From NCBI GenBank assembly GCA_963514095.1, contig OY741284.1, forward strand, positions 11,838,835-11,902,834: 64,000 bases of DNA, given 5' to 3'. Within the stretch, counting starts at the first letter, position 1. Each line of letters starts with the position of its first letter. The translations under genes were made by a program, and so were the position numbers. Positions 29,474-42,124 of the stretch are shown here, piece by piece. The notes below the pieces were generated by a model, which saw nothing but the letters and a program-made list of their open reading frames with translations, had not been told where the DNA came from and ran no database searches. This DNA comes from Eutrigla gurnardus. Taxonomy: Eukaryota > Chordata > Actinopteri > Perciformes > Triglidae.

Positions 29474-31723
29474 ATGGCCTCGGCCTGCAGCCTCCTGAGG
29501 GATGAGCAGTTCCTGTGTTCAATCTGTCTGAATGTGTTCACCGAGCCCGTCTCTATTTCGTGTGGACACAACTACTGCAAGACTTGTATCACAGGGTACT
29601 GGGGCGGCCGTAACACGGTACACTGTCCCCTCTGCATGAGGAAGTTCCGCAGGAGACCACAGCTCCACATCAACACATGCTTCAGGGATATAGTGGAGCT
29701 TTTCAAAAGCATGAAGGTGCAGGAGGTGACAGGAGAAGATGACATTGTTGCCAAACCAGGGGAGGTGCTCTGTGACATCTGCAGTGGGCCGAAGCTCAAG
29801 GCCCAGAAGACATGCCTGGTGTGTTTGGCATCGTACTGCGGGCCTCACCTGGAGCCTCATCAGAGAGTCAACACATTTAAGAAGCACCGGCTGATCGACC
29901 CGGTGTCCAACCTGGAGGACAGGGTGTGTAAGAAGCACGAAAAGGTGCTCGAGTTCTTCTGTCGCCAAGAGCAGATCTGTGTTTGTTTCATGTGCTCGAA
30001 AGACGACCACGCAACGCACGAATCCGTCCCGTTGGAGGACGCGTTCAGAGAGAAGGAAGTCCAGCTGGACCATGTGATGTCAGAGATGAAGGTGAGGGAA
30101 AACACTAAATCCAAGAGCATTGAGAAAATCAAAAAGTCAGGTGAACAGAGCGAGAGAGCGGCGGAGAAAGAGATAGCAGGCATTGCTGAGGTTTTCATTG
30201 CTCTGGCGGTCTCTCAGCGGAGAAGCCAGGATCAGCTGACTGAGGTGATCCGGGAGAAGCAGAAAGCAGCACAGAAGCAGACTGAAGACCACGTGACACA
30301 GCTGGAACAGGAAGTGGCTGAGTTGAGGAGGAGAAGGTCTGAAATGGAGCAACTCTTGCAGACAGGGGACCACCTCCGCATCCTTCAGAGCTGGCAGTCT
30401 CTCTGCTTCCCTGCACACACTGAGGACCCTCTGTCTCCCTCCAGCCCCCCATTTACACCAGACCTCCCTGACATCAGGCAGCATGTGGGGATGGTGAAAG
30501 AAGCAGTGGCTCAGATGGAAAAGACACTCAGTGATAAGATGCCGTTGCTCATTCACAAGGTCAGGTTCGATGGTTGTGAGGCCACCAAGCTGATGACGGA
30601 TGGGTTTGTGAAAGAGGTGTGGACTCCGCCTCAGGACAGGCTGATGAAGATCCAGCAGTTGGATGCAGTGGATGTGACTCTGGACCCCGACACAGCCCAC
30701 AACAGACTCGAGGTCTCTGAGGATGGGAAACAACTGAGAATTGGGAAAAGCCCACAGTCTCTGCATGTTTTACCCGAGAAAAGGTTTCGACATCAACACA
30801 TCGTGCTTGGGAAAGAGGGTTATTCCTCAGGCAGGTTCTACTATGAAGTGCAGGTCAGTGGGAGTAAGGGTTGGCTCTTGGGAGTCATCAGAGAGGCCAC
30901 TGAAAGGGACGGGCATTTTTTCCCCACATGGGACAGAGGCTGGACACTTTGTGGCTTCTACAACGAAGACGACGCACTCTTAGCTAAACGTTTCAGCACC
31001 GCTCCCCTGCACTTGAAGCAAAGGCAACATAGAGTTGGCGTGTTTGTGGATTGCGACGAGGGAGAGGTCTCCTTCTATAACCTGGAAGACAGGACTATGA
31101 AGATCCAGCAGTTGGATGCAGTGGATGTGACTCTGGACCCCGACACAGCCCACAACAGTCTCGAGGTCTCTGAGGATGGGAAACAACTGAGAATTGGGAA
31201 CGGCCCACAGTCTCTGCATGCTTTACCCGAGAAAAGGTTTCGACATCAACACATCGTGCTTGGGAAAGAGGGTTATTCCTCAGGCAGGTTCTACTATGAA
31301 GTGCAGGTCAGTGGGAGTAAGGGTTGGCTCTTGGGAGTCATCAGAGAGGCCACTGAAAGGGACGGGCATTTTTCCCCCACATGGGACAGAGGCTGGACAC
31401 TTTGTGGCTTCTACAACGAAGACGACGCACTCTTAGCTAAACGTTTCAGCACCGCTCCCTTGCACTTGAAGCAAAGGCAACATAGAGTTGGCGTGTTTGT
31501 GGATTGCGACAAGGGAGAGGTCTCCTTCCATAACCTGGAAGACAGGACTGAGATGTGCTCCTACACAGGATGTATCTTTTATGATGACATACCAGGACAA
31601 GACGTTTTCCTCTGTTGTATGACTGGCATGCCCATTGGTACCAAGGCAAAGCTCTGTCCTGTTTTTGGCCTCTTTGAAGATGATTTTGATAGCTTGCTTG
31701 TAATCTCTCCTGTAGCGCCATAA
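29474..31723 (+). CDS. TRIM ligase 4 with duplicated SPRY module (bloodthirsty-like)
   Basis: A 749-residue single-exon TRIM: RING at residues 15-54, B-boxes, coiled coil, then two SPRY modules. A 453-bp (151-aa) segment, from MKIQQLDAVDVTLDP to EVSFYNLEDRT, is tandemly repeated in frame (copies start 30644 and 31097). The first SPRY lacks the C-terminal strand region (from EMCSY onward), while the second is complete. The junction falls at a shared GACAGG(A)CTGA-type sequence. The normal length in this array is 593-598 residues. The start follows the acceptor GTGTAG (ending 29471). The shared 3' spacer is absent: sequence turns unique right after the stop. The protein could have altered target binding or be misfolded. 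A collapsed assembly is a possible artefact. Confidence 0.88.
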   Translation: MASACSLLRDEQFLCSICLNVFTEPVSISCGHNYCKTCITGYWGGRNTVHCPLCMRKFRRRPQLHINTCFRDIVELFKSMKVQEVTGEDDIVAKPGEVLCDICSGPKLKAQKTCLVCLASYCGPHLEPHQRVNTFKKHRLIDPVSNLEDRVCKKHEKVLEFFCRQEQICVCFMCSKDDHATHESVPLEDAFREKEVQLDHVMSEMKVRENTKSKSIEKIKKSGEQSERAAEKEIAGIAEVFIALAVSQRRSQDQLTEVIREKQKAAQKQTEDHVTQLEQEVAELRRRRSEMEQLLQTGDHLRILQSWQSLCFPAHTEDPLSPSSPPFTPDLPDIRQHVGMVKEAVAQMEKTLSDKMPLLIHKVRFDGCEATKLMTDGFVKEVWTPPQDRLMKIQQLDAVDVTLDPDTAHNRLEVSEDGKQLRIGKSPQSLHVLPEKRFRHQHIVLGKEGYSSGRFYYEVQVSGSKGWLLGVIREATERDGHFFPTWDRGWTLCGFYNEDDALLAKRFSTAPLHLKQRQHRVGVFVDCDEGEVSFYNLEDRTMKIQQLDAVDVTLDPDTAHNSLEVSEDGKQLRIGNGPQSLHALPEKRFRHQHIVLGKEGYSSGRFYYEVQVSGSKGWLLGVIREATERDGHFSPTWDRGWTLCGFYNEDDALLAKRFSTAPLHLKQRQHRVGVFVDCDKGEVSFHNLEDRTEMCSYTGCIFYDDIPGQDVFLCCMTGMPIGTKAKLCPVFGLFEDDFDSLLVISPVAP
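30644..31549 (+). repeat. 453-bp tandem duplication within TRIM4 SPRY
   Basis: Copies at 30644-31096 and 31097-31549 differ at few positions (for example KSPQSLHV versus NGPQSLHA, and SFYN versus SFHN), so the duplication is recent and preserves the frame. Confidence 0.93.
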
Positions 31724-31789
31724 CCCCATGCATAACTCGTACTGAAACATTTTCTCACACATTACAATATATGTAAATATTGTAATATA

Positions 31790-31934
31790 CAGGGTTGCCC
31801 ATAAAGTTGGAATCATTTGCAAATATCTTGTCTTTTATAGCGTCAAACAAATGTTATGCATGAATTAATTTCACCTGGCAGGAATAAACAGGATTGTGTC
31901 CCAAAACAAAATATTACAACTTTATGGGCAACAG
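31790..31934. mobile_element. Mariner-like MITE, 145 bp
   Basis: The ends CAGGGTTGCCCATAAAGTTG and CAACTTTATGGGCAACAG are inverted repeats with one mismatch, flanked by TA on both sides (31788-31789 and 31935-31936), as for Tc1/mariner elements. It has no coding capacity. It contains AATAAA at 31883-31888, the first such signal after the TRIM4 stop. Confidence 0.82.
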
Positions 31935-32570
31935 TAATATTTGATATAAATTCTTTGATTAAATTATCTTTGTATTTCACAACCATATTGCCAAAAAATA
32001 TCACTGAACCAAGCAGTTAAGATCTGCTGATGATGAGGCTCATTTCAAAGGTAGATCAGTAGTTTACTATATTTACATATGGAATAATAATTACCTCGAC
32101 CAGGAGGTGGCACCATTGTTCAACCAGTGTTTGTCTGTTTCCCTGAGAAGATAATGTAGGAGGAAACAACCAGGTGACGTCATCTCTGGCACTTTCAAAA
32201 ATGATTTTGATAATAATTTTATGCAAGAATGTCAGACGTTTGGTTTTGAACTGTTGGTCTGAAAAAGCATAAATGCTTGTTGAGATGTTCGTTTGGGCTT
32301 TCCACAATTGTGCTGAAGGTCTGCTGAAAAATAATCAAGCAATCAGCAAATTAATGAACAATGAAAGTCGTCATTGGTCGCAGAAGGTTTACCTTTGGTC
32401 TCAAGGTTAGGCACAAACCAAATGTATGAACACCTACTTTATCTCACCTTATGTTTATCAATCATAAGTGACTTCTTACGGTTGTCATTACACAATTTAC
32501 ACATTTTATGTTTGACTTCAGGGTTCACATTGCACAAATGCAAGCTTTTTCTGCAGCCTCTTTCTTTCCA

Positions 32571-32637
32571 GTAATAAAACATGTGAAAGCCACCGGCAAA
32601 AGTCTTCACTGATCAGCTTGGCAAAGACATTTCAGAA
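32571..32637 (+). repeat. Decayed remnant of the TRIM spacer unit
   Basis: ACATGTGAAAGCCACCGGCA and TCTTCACTGAT...GACATTTCAGAA align with 27165-27222 and its relatives at roughly 80% by eye. Surrounding sequence is not recognisably TRIM. It suggests that the array once extended further right. Confidence 0.55.
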
Positions 32638-33689
32638 GGGAGCGCTGGTCCACCACCCCTGGAGTTTTTCTCTCAAGGGGGAACTTTAGCCAGCAGACTA
32701 TTTATACCTCTGCTCAGCTGTCTGACTGACTGGCGCCCTGGGAACTGGGACACAGTGTGTGTGTGTCTGTGTCTGTGTGTGTCTACTTGGAAAGATTTCT
32801 TTGGGGTGATATGTAATTGTGTGTAGGAGAGACAGGCTGAGAAAGAGACCTGGGAGGCCAGGGTGACTAGAAATATGCCACACACTGTAGTCGGATACTA
32901 TATGCAGGTCAGACGCTCATCAAACTCAGGTCGACTCCGAGGGGTGGACATGCACAGGTCCAATGTGTGGAAGAAAATCACTGATTTAGTAAGGAATTTA
33001 CTACAAAGCCAACATGCTGATTGTGATGCAGGTTTGGGGTTAAAAGACTATTTCTACGCTTGAGATGTCTTTTTATTGAACCACAACAATCCATAGTTTC
33101 CATTGACCCACTCAGCTGACTCTCACAAATCTAGGATCCTGGATTGCATGTAACCGCGGTCATCATCTCCTCCTAGTGACCTCCCAGCCAAATTAGCACA
33201 ATAACCACAGTTTAATACACTTATGAGGTGGGCTACTTTATCCTTATACACCACAGTTCAGATGGGAATTTTGTACTTTTAAAAAATATATATTGATCAA
33301 TTTTTATAGCCATTTAATTACTTTGTAGATTAAGATTTTACACACAAAACACACTGGGAATTTATTAAATAATATGTGCCAACAAGCCCAGATTATTAAT
33401 ATAATATAATATTTTCATATTAAGTAATTTTACTTTATATACTTAAAAATAGCCTACATTTTGTAAATAAAACACTTTTACTTTAGTAACATTTACGATG
33501 TTGGACTCTGAACTGTTGAATTTCATCATCGGTTATTCACAGAGAGGCTATCGTGTTGTTTTACAGGATGCTGAAATAAAGGATGGAGTAAATATTGTGT
33601 AAATACGTCATTTTTCAGAAAAAAAATTAAGAAGTACATCTCGTCCAAGTGTGCCGTTATGGATAATTAAGGATTATCGTGAACGCGTC

Positions 33690-34053
33690 TCGGCTGGTAG
33701 AGGACGAGCGGGAGGAGGAGGAGGAGGGGCCGGGGGGGGTGCTATACGTCTGGGCGCGCGCTCCACCGTCGTGACGTCACGGGAGCGCCCGAGCGAGCAG
33801 TGGGGAAGCCGCCAGTTGGCGAGAGAGCTGGCGAAGACGGGGAAGGAGGGAAAGACAGGCAGGAGAAAGGTAGCAGACAGGAAGACGGAGAAAAGGGAGA
33901 CAGAGAGACGTCGTCTCACCTCGTCTGACCGTCTGTTACGTTACGAAGCGTCACTCGGAGGTCTGACAGCGGCAGAATAACTGACTGGCCTTTTTTCTGT
34001 CCCCACTCGGAGCTTATTTCACAACCGAGGGCAGTAACGTAAACACAGCCGCA
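33690..34053 (+). promoter_or_regulatory. erc1: erc1 CpG-rich promoter and first non-coding exon
   Basis: This is the most CpG-rich stretch of the window, with a palindromic cAMP-response element TGACGTCA at 33772-33779 and GC boxes nearby. A strong donor GTGAGTA starts at 34054. No start codon in it leads into the ERC1 frame, so the exon would be 5' untranslated and spliced to 41784. The transcription start cannot be read from sequence. The assignment to erc1 rests on position and strand. Confidence 0.55.
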
Positions 34054-34071
34054 GTGAGTATTGGAAGTTAG

Positions 34072-34124
<53 letters not shown>

Positions 34125-34343
34125 TCATGCGTGTTTTATCACACAGGCCTACGTGTGTGTGTGTGTATGTTGTTGGCATGTTGGCCACTTCTCTGTTCAC
34201 ATGTGTGCCGTCCGTGTTGGTGTGACTCGTCGGTGATGATTACATGTTGATGGCTGCTCTGAGGTGCAGCGGTTGCCAGGTCTGCTCTGGAGCCCCGTAC
34301 GCGTTTTCTGGCCAGACGTGTCATTATGATACATTTTTGCATA

Positions 34344-34414
<71 letters not shown>

Positions 34415-37400
34415 GCGACAAACGACAATGCAGAGCCCTATTCACCCCCACCGTTTTGCCCAATAAACCACTTGGTTTATAACAAGCTAATAACGCTATG
34501 TCTCGTCTCCGTGCCTCAAAATGCGATTATCAATCTGTTCACTTTGTTGCCAGGCTCCAAAAGCCACACAGTTGCTATCACGATAATGTAGCATTCGTTT
34601 AAAGCGCCAGTTTGGTGACATTGTATCACTGTATTTCCTGTGAGGTCACTGATGTTAGAATGTCGTGTTTCTAACGGTCTTTCCCGAGGTTTCTCTCTCT
34701 AAGACCGGCTGTTTTGTGTGCTGAACTCCTTTAAGGAACAGATACTTCTTTTTTTTTTTTTTTTAAACTGCCATAGTTGCTCAGGACTGTCAGCGGCCAC
34801 GTCGTCTCGCCGGCTGGCAGCAGACCGCACGCAAAGCTCAACTGGACATCTTTGCAAACCAAATCAATCTGGGGCAAAAAAGGAGGATATATAGTTCGAT
34901 GAAGTGTTCGTGCAGTGCAGAAGAAAGGTAGACGCCTCCTCAGCTTTATTTCTTTGCACCGCCCCTCCTCCGGGACCACCGAGACGAGGAACTGAGCTGC
35001 TTCCTTCCACCGAGATTGTTGTAAACGCTGGACATTTTTTTTTTAAAGTCCAGGCTCTGCACACCACAGAAACTTTTTTTTCCCCTGAATGGCTCAGCAT
35101 TTTTGCACCACAATGAGGAACTTAACCTGACGAATGCCTTTTTCAAACCACTTCCCAGAACTCCCTTTGCTCTCTAATTGTCATCTCAGACAAAGCTTTC
35201 AGGTGGTTTGGGTCACCTTCCCAGCTCCCTTCGTCCTTATGTAACCTGGCGGATTGCCTGTAAGAGCACATTCCTCTTTCACAGGATGAGCCTGGGGGAG
35301 TTCCACTCTCACTTTGTCTTCCATTAACTACTACACACTCCTGAATTAGATTTGTGCTCCCTTGCCTCTGTGTTTAATTGTCTCCACGGTACGTTTTTTT
35401 TCCACGTTTGCCATGCAGGCAGCAGCCAGGATTAGATACGTGTGCGTCGTGTGTTCTCATGATGTGTGCATGATGGTGGGAGCCATAGTGTGTGCGAACG
35501 TTTGTTTGCCCAGCCTGCATCTCGGATTAATTTCCTGTGGTGCACAATAGACTGGGGTTGATGATATCTGTCCATTATCAGCGTTGTGCTTGCCAGTGCC
35601 TGAACTATATTATATGTCTCATCACTGATAGGACTGGTGGTGCAGAGTGACGTTACAAGGTAGCACAGTCACTCCAAAAAAGTGTGCAGGAATAGTTGAT
35701 TATTCTCTTTTGAGGGAAAATGTGTTGCACACAATCTGAAAAAAGGCCAAACATTCTGAACCACAAATCAAGTTGTGCAATTTCAAATTATTTAAATTGA
35801 TTGATATTTCCACATAAAATTCTGCAGAAATGACTGTGATGTGTTGCTATTCAGCACAAAACTGTCATTATGTTTAGTCATCAATATCGTGCCCTGACAT
35901 GGAGACAATATCTTGTGTCTGCATGTGGAACTAAGCCAAACCACTCATCGTACGTTGCTGTGAACCAAACGGCGGCAAGTCATCGGCTACGCATGATACA
36001 GCTGTGCTGAATAAGTCGTAGTGAGCCTCAAATACATGGTGAAGTAGCGAGACACTGCACTGGGACTGACCTGAGGCCTGCAATCATCAAACAGCTCAAG
36101 GTGACGTTTTTGGACTTTTGGATGTGAAAGATTAAAGGGAAAATCCTTCATGTGCAAATTTAAGAGTCGCAGCTATTTATCACATTTCTTACGACTTTAA
36201 AAAGCTCTTCAATTAACGATAGGCTGGTTAAGAGTTGATCCTGGGTGACATGTTTGGGAGTGATTTTACAAATAACCGACATTAAGAAACATCTGCTAGC
36301 TGGAGTGGTATGAGTAATAGGCAGGGTAATGTAGCATTTTTTGATTAGCATTTGATTTGGTGTTGTTGGAGGGATGCTTTTTATTTATTTATCAGACTGC
36401 CAACAACACAACTAATCAGGATCACTTTAGAGGTAGAATCTTCTGTCTGTGGTACTAAATACTCCTTATGATTTCTGTATGCTAGCAGTATTTATTTCCT
36501 GCACCAGGAAAGTTGTATTTCCATGTCAGCCAAGGTCACAAATATTTGTATATTTAGCTTGTTAGTAAATTGAATACACTTATTGTCACTAGAGATTTTC
36601 ACACACCTTCTTTTCATGTAAAATTACACTATAGTTCATCACATAAATGTAATTCTGAGACCTTAATAGAGGTAAACGCTGGCCCTGGATGACTCATACG
36701 CTGCTGCTACACAGTGATGCTTCTGTCTTACTCATAATAGGAATTCTATTGGGGTTGAGATGATTCACCTCCACCTTTGCACTCTTTAGACAAACAACAA
36801 TTTCATGTTATTATCAACATGATAAAGCAGCTTTGAAGGGTAAAACAGCCGACTCTGGGTCATCCTCTTGAATCTTCAGACAGATTAAGTGCAGAGCGAG
36901 AGCAACCCCCCCCCCCCCCCCCATCTGAGATGTTGAGTTGACGTTCAGTGAGATGTGTTACCCCAGACGGCACCAGTGAGTCCTTTCCAGTCACATCATG
37001 TCACAATGAGCCTGACAGGAAGCCGGAGTAATGGAGAATAATAATATTCAGGGTGAGCATAATGCGTTTTTTTTTTCTGAGCCCCAATCCCCAGGCGTGA
37101 CGCGGACTTGGTAAAATTCGGCTCCCACGCTGAAACGTCCAGCCTAAGCTAAGTATAGGTTGAGTGGTGCATGTGTGTGTGTGTGTTGCATTGTGCGGTG
37201 TGACAGATGGATGTGTGGTTGTCATAAATAGAACATGCTGAACACCTTCAGGAATGCTGATGGAGAAAGAGAGAGAGAGGCAGTGAAAGCATCAGGGAGA
37301 GGCTGAGAGGGATGAAGAAATGGATGTGCTAATGGGAGACTGTTTGCTGACATGTTCACTTAAAAGGTGTCAATGTCAACTTTTGAGTTGCTTCTTCATC

Positions 37401-39234
37401 TGTAGCCATGTTGTGAACTACAGATCTGAAGTCTGCTCTTTGCTGTGCAGGCACACAAGTGCAGTGTGTGGCATTGAACCACGGAAACCTTATTGGAATG
37501 GTGATTTTCTAGGATTTTGTGAGGCCTACAACAACAGTGGATATAGAGGAGAAATGCAGAATGGCCGTTACTAACAGTGCAGGGAGGTAGAGGATGAAAC
37601 ACAGGGCGTTGTGTGTGCTGGAGTTTCCTGTAGACATGCAGAGAATGAGGTTATTTTGGTTCTTAAGTTGACTCCAGGGCCTGTTTCAGGATCTGTTCCA
37701 GTCAGTATTGTGTTATTTTGTGGTTTGGATATTCACATTACAGCAGGCTGTAATTGCAATTTTTCGATGCCCCAGTCATATTGATTTCTTTATTTGTCTT
37801 CACTGCCTGGATATTGTTCTAATTAGAACCAAAATGATTAAATAAGTACTTAATTCACAGGAAATAATCAGATATTGATTATTGTTCATTCTTTTTTTTT
37901 AAATAAAGAAGCACAATAGCAAAGTGGCTCTATAGCTTCTTAAATGTGAATATTTTCAGGTTTTCTTAGTACTCTGACTATCGACTGACTATCTTTGGAA
38001 CTTAGAACAAGCCATTTTTAAAATAAATATTAAATAATCTGTAGATTAATCCATAATTAAAACACTGTATGATATGGTCACGACTGCCATATAATATCTA
38101 ACCAGGACATGCTGTGCACAGCGACACATCAAATAGCATTGCAAAGCAAACAGACTAGAACTCAAGGTCTACTCCATCTGCTGATGACGACTGTTAGATC
38201 AGGTTGAAAGCAATGAAAAAAGCTAGTATGTAGGCCTTGGGTGAAGATTTCTTTTTTTTTACGTCAAACTACTGTTTCCAAGGTGAAGAATAAACTTTCA
38301 TGAACTCTCGGTGTAGCCCAGTTTCTGACAGCAGCAGCAGCAGCAGAAGCACAGTGCTTTCTCACATTTGTGTGAAAGGGCATGAGGGATGGTAAGCTTG
38401 CTGACAGATGGGTCTTGGACGGTCATATGCTCGTGTTTTCCCGATTGTGCGATGCCAACTGCGTCATAGGTGTGTGCAACGGTATTTGTGTATCAAACTG
38501 TTTGCCAGAGTGCTGGGTTCATGTGAAATTATAGGCTTGAAGTTGTTATTATTATTGTTTTTCATCTGGCTCTCAGCGCTGTGTGCCGTCCCTCACCCCC
38601 CCTCTCAGAGTCTAAAACCACCACAGATAAATCTGTGGGACGCACTGGCGGTTTATTCATGTGACCCTTAGACTTGAACTGTTGAAAACATAACATGGTG
38701 TGTGTTGTGGTTTCCATGAGGTCCTCAAGCCAATAATAAAAAAAGAAGTGTGTGTGTGCGTGTGCATGTACCCTGGCCCAATGCATGCTGGGAAAAGCCT
38801 CATCTCCTTTGGACCCCAAACTAAGCAGCTCAGAAGTGGACTTATATGTATTTATTGTCCTCTACCTCTTCCAGACTAAAGCAGTGACCCAGGAAACACA
38901 ATGTTATTGTTATATTGTGATATTTATATTGTTCCTGACCTACGGTTGGACAGTGACAGTCCTCTGGTCAAATATGAGCAGAGGAATAGTATTTATTTCC
39001 TATAACCAAGCAGAGATGCCTTTGAGCAGTCTCTTACCACTCAACCACTCGTTGCCAAACATATGTGAGCAAAAGCCACGGTCACGGTTGAACTAGAGCC
39101 ATGTGTGTTTAATAAATGCTTAAATAAAGACAGAGACATACGGTGCATGTTTGCATTATAGGGAGAATTGGGACATGCGCATATACATTATGTACAGGTC
39201 AGCAGGTCCAGAGGGGAGGAGGAGGAAAGCCCTG

Positions 39235-39312
<78 letters not shown>

Positions 39313-39527
39313 CTGTCTCCTATTGGCCTGAATTGAAGCATTCAGTGTGTGTGTCTCTGTGTGTTGTCAGTGACATGATCACTCACAGCCACTGAGCTGA
39401 TGTGCACGTGTGTTCATGTGTGAACGTGGGCTTTGTTCACATGCCTGTCTGTATGTGGATCGATCTGACTGATTGTGTAGAACTACACATGTGCACAGGT
39501 TTTCTCTCAGTGTCTGTATAACTGCAT

Positions 39528-39559
<32 letters not shown>

Positions 39560-41783
39560 CATGTATGTGTGTGTGTGTGTGTGTGTGTGCTAGAGGCAGG
39601 GTCCTGGCCTGTTTTTTTTCCAGGTGTGTGTTTTTGGCCCGAGGGGAGACGCAGCAGATGGTCCCTCTTTGCGTTTTAATGTGCGTGTGTGTGTCTGTGT
39701 CTGTGTCTGTGTGTGTTTGTGTGTCTGTGTGTGTGCGCTCGTGTAGCTGTAACTGACTGGTTGTCAGTAACGTCTCCCTGGCCAAAGATCTGTGTCAAAC
39801 AGAACAACAGTTGAGAAGATAGACTGCTGCAGGGCTGTTACAGGCCTGGGTCGGGACCCGATGGAGGGGCGCAGGGAGACTTAAAGGGGTCGACTAAAGG
39901 GCTGCACAGTTTATCATACTCAAAATGAAATGTTAAGTATTGTAGTTAGCAATCTGCAAAGAGGTGGCGTGTTGAGGGAAAAGTATTTTCATACGCAACA
40001 AGAATTGTAATGTACAGGCAAAAAATCTCTTTATATGAAATCTAATTCTATCACACCCATCTAAAGTTTTCGTGTACTTTTGATATCTGAATACTTGTGT
40101 TATAACTGTGAAATGTTGGAAACTAGCCTCGACACTTTGTTGACATTGGACCAAAGCCCCAGAAGGTTTCATTCTCGTGTCTGCTGACTGTTTATAAAGC
40201 GGTTTGGTTCACTTTAGGTCATTCTTGTAAGGCGAGAGTGCGGCTCAGATGGTGTTTCCAACGGGTCATGTGTACACTGACCTGAGGATGACATCACTGT
40301 CTCCAAGGATACCCAAATGACCATATAAGGATGGTTGACCAGCTGGGCATCAGTGTTAAATAGCTGTTAATGTACTTACTTTGTCCTATACAGTCAGTGA
40401 CCTTTTCAAACGCTGCACGGTTGTTAACGCAAACAAATCTGTACATAGCATGTGGTGGGTAGTTCAGGGGTCCTGGGAAATTAGAACATTTTCAACAAAA
40501 AGCTTGAATTCTCAGTAGCCTCTGTGGCATTTATCAGCAACATGTGAGAGCTGGTGCTCATGAATTATGTTGCCAAGACAGTAAAATGTCAAATTAACTT
40601 CACAAGGGCATGATATGAAAGACATTCTTCATTATTGTTCCAGCTGTGTGAATTACATGGTTTCTTTGCCCTGAATGACTTTATCCGTTTTAATATATGT
40701 TATTTATTTCATAACAACACACACATAGAGTAATATCACGCCGTTAAAGCATGACAAAATATCCCTCCAATTAATAATGTAGCACATTAAATGTATATCC
40801 AGTGTGAGTCATGTGATTACAGTAACAGAGAGAGAAAGATAGGGATTTATTTGTCTTTTCAGTATAATGTATTCTTCCATTATTATTGCAGAATAAAATG
40901 GCTTAAAAACACAATTCAATTCACTGAATAAAAAAAAAAAAAGATCATGGATTATTTAATTTTAGTACATTTAATTAATCCCAGAGGCAAACTTATTATT
41001 TGCATTTATGAATGTTAGATCGGCTGATTGAATGTTTTCTGCTAACAGCCAGTTTAACACAGCTGCAGGGTGGTAGGTTTGATGTGATGCCCAGAGGTTG
41101 TTAGGATGTTGATCTGAAGAAGAAGGCGTGACAACAAAAACAGCCTGCGTGATTATATGAACCCTGACACATCAGCTGATGCTCGGGCCTGTAGCAGAGT
41201 TGGTGGATAAAGCTCTTTGACGGCAGTCTGTGGACTGAGTGTATCAGCCGTACATATCTCTCGCTTGCTGTGTATGTGAGTACATGTCAGTGTGGTGGCA
41301 GAAAAAGGAGTTCCTTAAAAACCGTTACATGGTCTGGATGGATGGAACTATTTTGGATGATCAAGCAGTTTGGTGGAGACTTTCTGACTTGTCGTCTGGC
41401 ACCAACGTGAAGACAATTTGTCCAAAACGCTGGTTTATTTATTTAACAGTTTCGTTTTCTTTACCATGAGCGTTACAGCCTCGTGCAGCCTTGTTCTTTG
41501 TTGACTTGTACCCTGGAAATGTCCATGTCATTTGATACTACAGTACATGCATCATTAACACGGAACACACTGGCCTTTTGCCCAGTGGGCTATTTGTTTT
41601 ACTTGCAGTTTACACTGTAAATGAATACTGTACACTAAGAAATTAAAAACCTGTCTCAAACGTGAATTAATCAAAACCAGAAACTGGTAGAAAGCCAGTT
41701 AATTCCCTTTTGTACCTTAAGTGCCGTACATCTTTATTTCACTGATCTCTAAATCTTTGTGTCTCTGTTTGTGTTTTTTTTAG
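34054..41783 (+). other. erc1 intron 1 (proposed)
   Basis: A 7.7-kb non-coding stretch. (GT)n tracts lie at 34073-34122 (19 nt after the donor), 34346-34411 and 39532-39589, and (CA)n at 39237-39309. There is a poly-C run near 36906-36922 and (CAG)7 at about 38331-38350. No other exon was recognised. Confidence 0.6.
39237..39309. repeat. (CA)n microsatellite
   Basis: About 36 uninterrupted CA units. An inverse (GT)n tract lies 220 bp downstream (39532-39589). Confidence 0.95.
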
Positions 41784-42124
41784 GTGATCCCATCATCCCA
41801 GGCCTTGATGATTTACCTTCATCGACAGGGACGGCCTATTGATTCCTGCTTTCTAACAAAGTCCAATGATTAAGGGAGGCCTTGATCACAGCTATGTCAA
41901 CACTGTGTGAGGATATTTCAAGTGAAGAAGGACTACAGTAGAAGTGTGACAAGAGTTTGTGTCTTCAGCTGTTACATTAAGTATTTCACAGACAGTATCT
42001 TACATTTTTACACAAAACCTTTTTTTTTGTGTAATTTTGAGCATGTATTTTTGATTTGCTCGATCCATTTATTTGAACCAGGCACGCTTTCGTCTCTACA
42101 GTATTCACACAATATCCTCTCACC
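41784..42124 (+). other. erc1: erc1 5' untranslated part of exon 2
   Basis: The acceptor is GTTTTTTTTAG, ending 41783, and the untranslated leader runs to the ATG at 42125. Several upstream ATGs with short frames (for example 41805 and 41896) could dampen translation. The exon start is inferred from the acceptor alone. Confidence 0.6.

Larger units (their letters stand above)
31724..33650. other. Spacer between TRIM array and erc1
   Basis: Mostly AT-rich with no credible coding exon. It holds a mariner-like MITE (31790-31934) and a remnant of the TRIM spacer (32571-32637), listed separately. Near 32090-32160 there is a possible dispersed-repeat fragment (ATTACCTCGACCAGGAGGT) that I cannot assign. 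Confidence 0.6.

Noticed and set aside
33651..33980. 109-codon Gly/Arg-rich open frame at the proposed erc1 first exon
   Set aside because: High G+C content and few stops explain it. It does not connect in frame to the ERC1 start at 42125.
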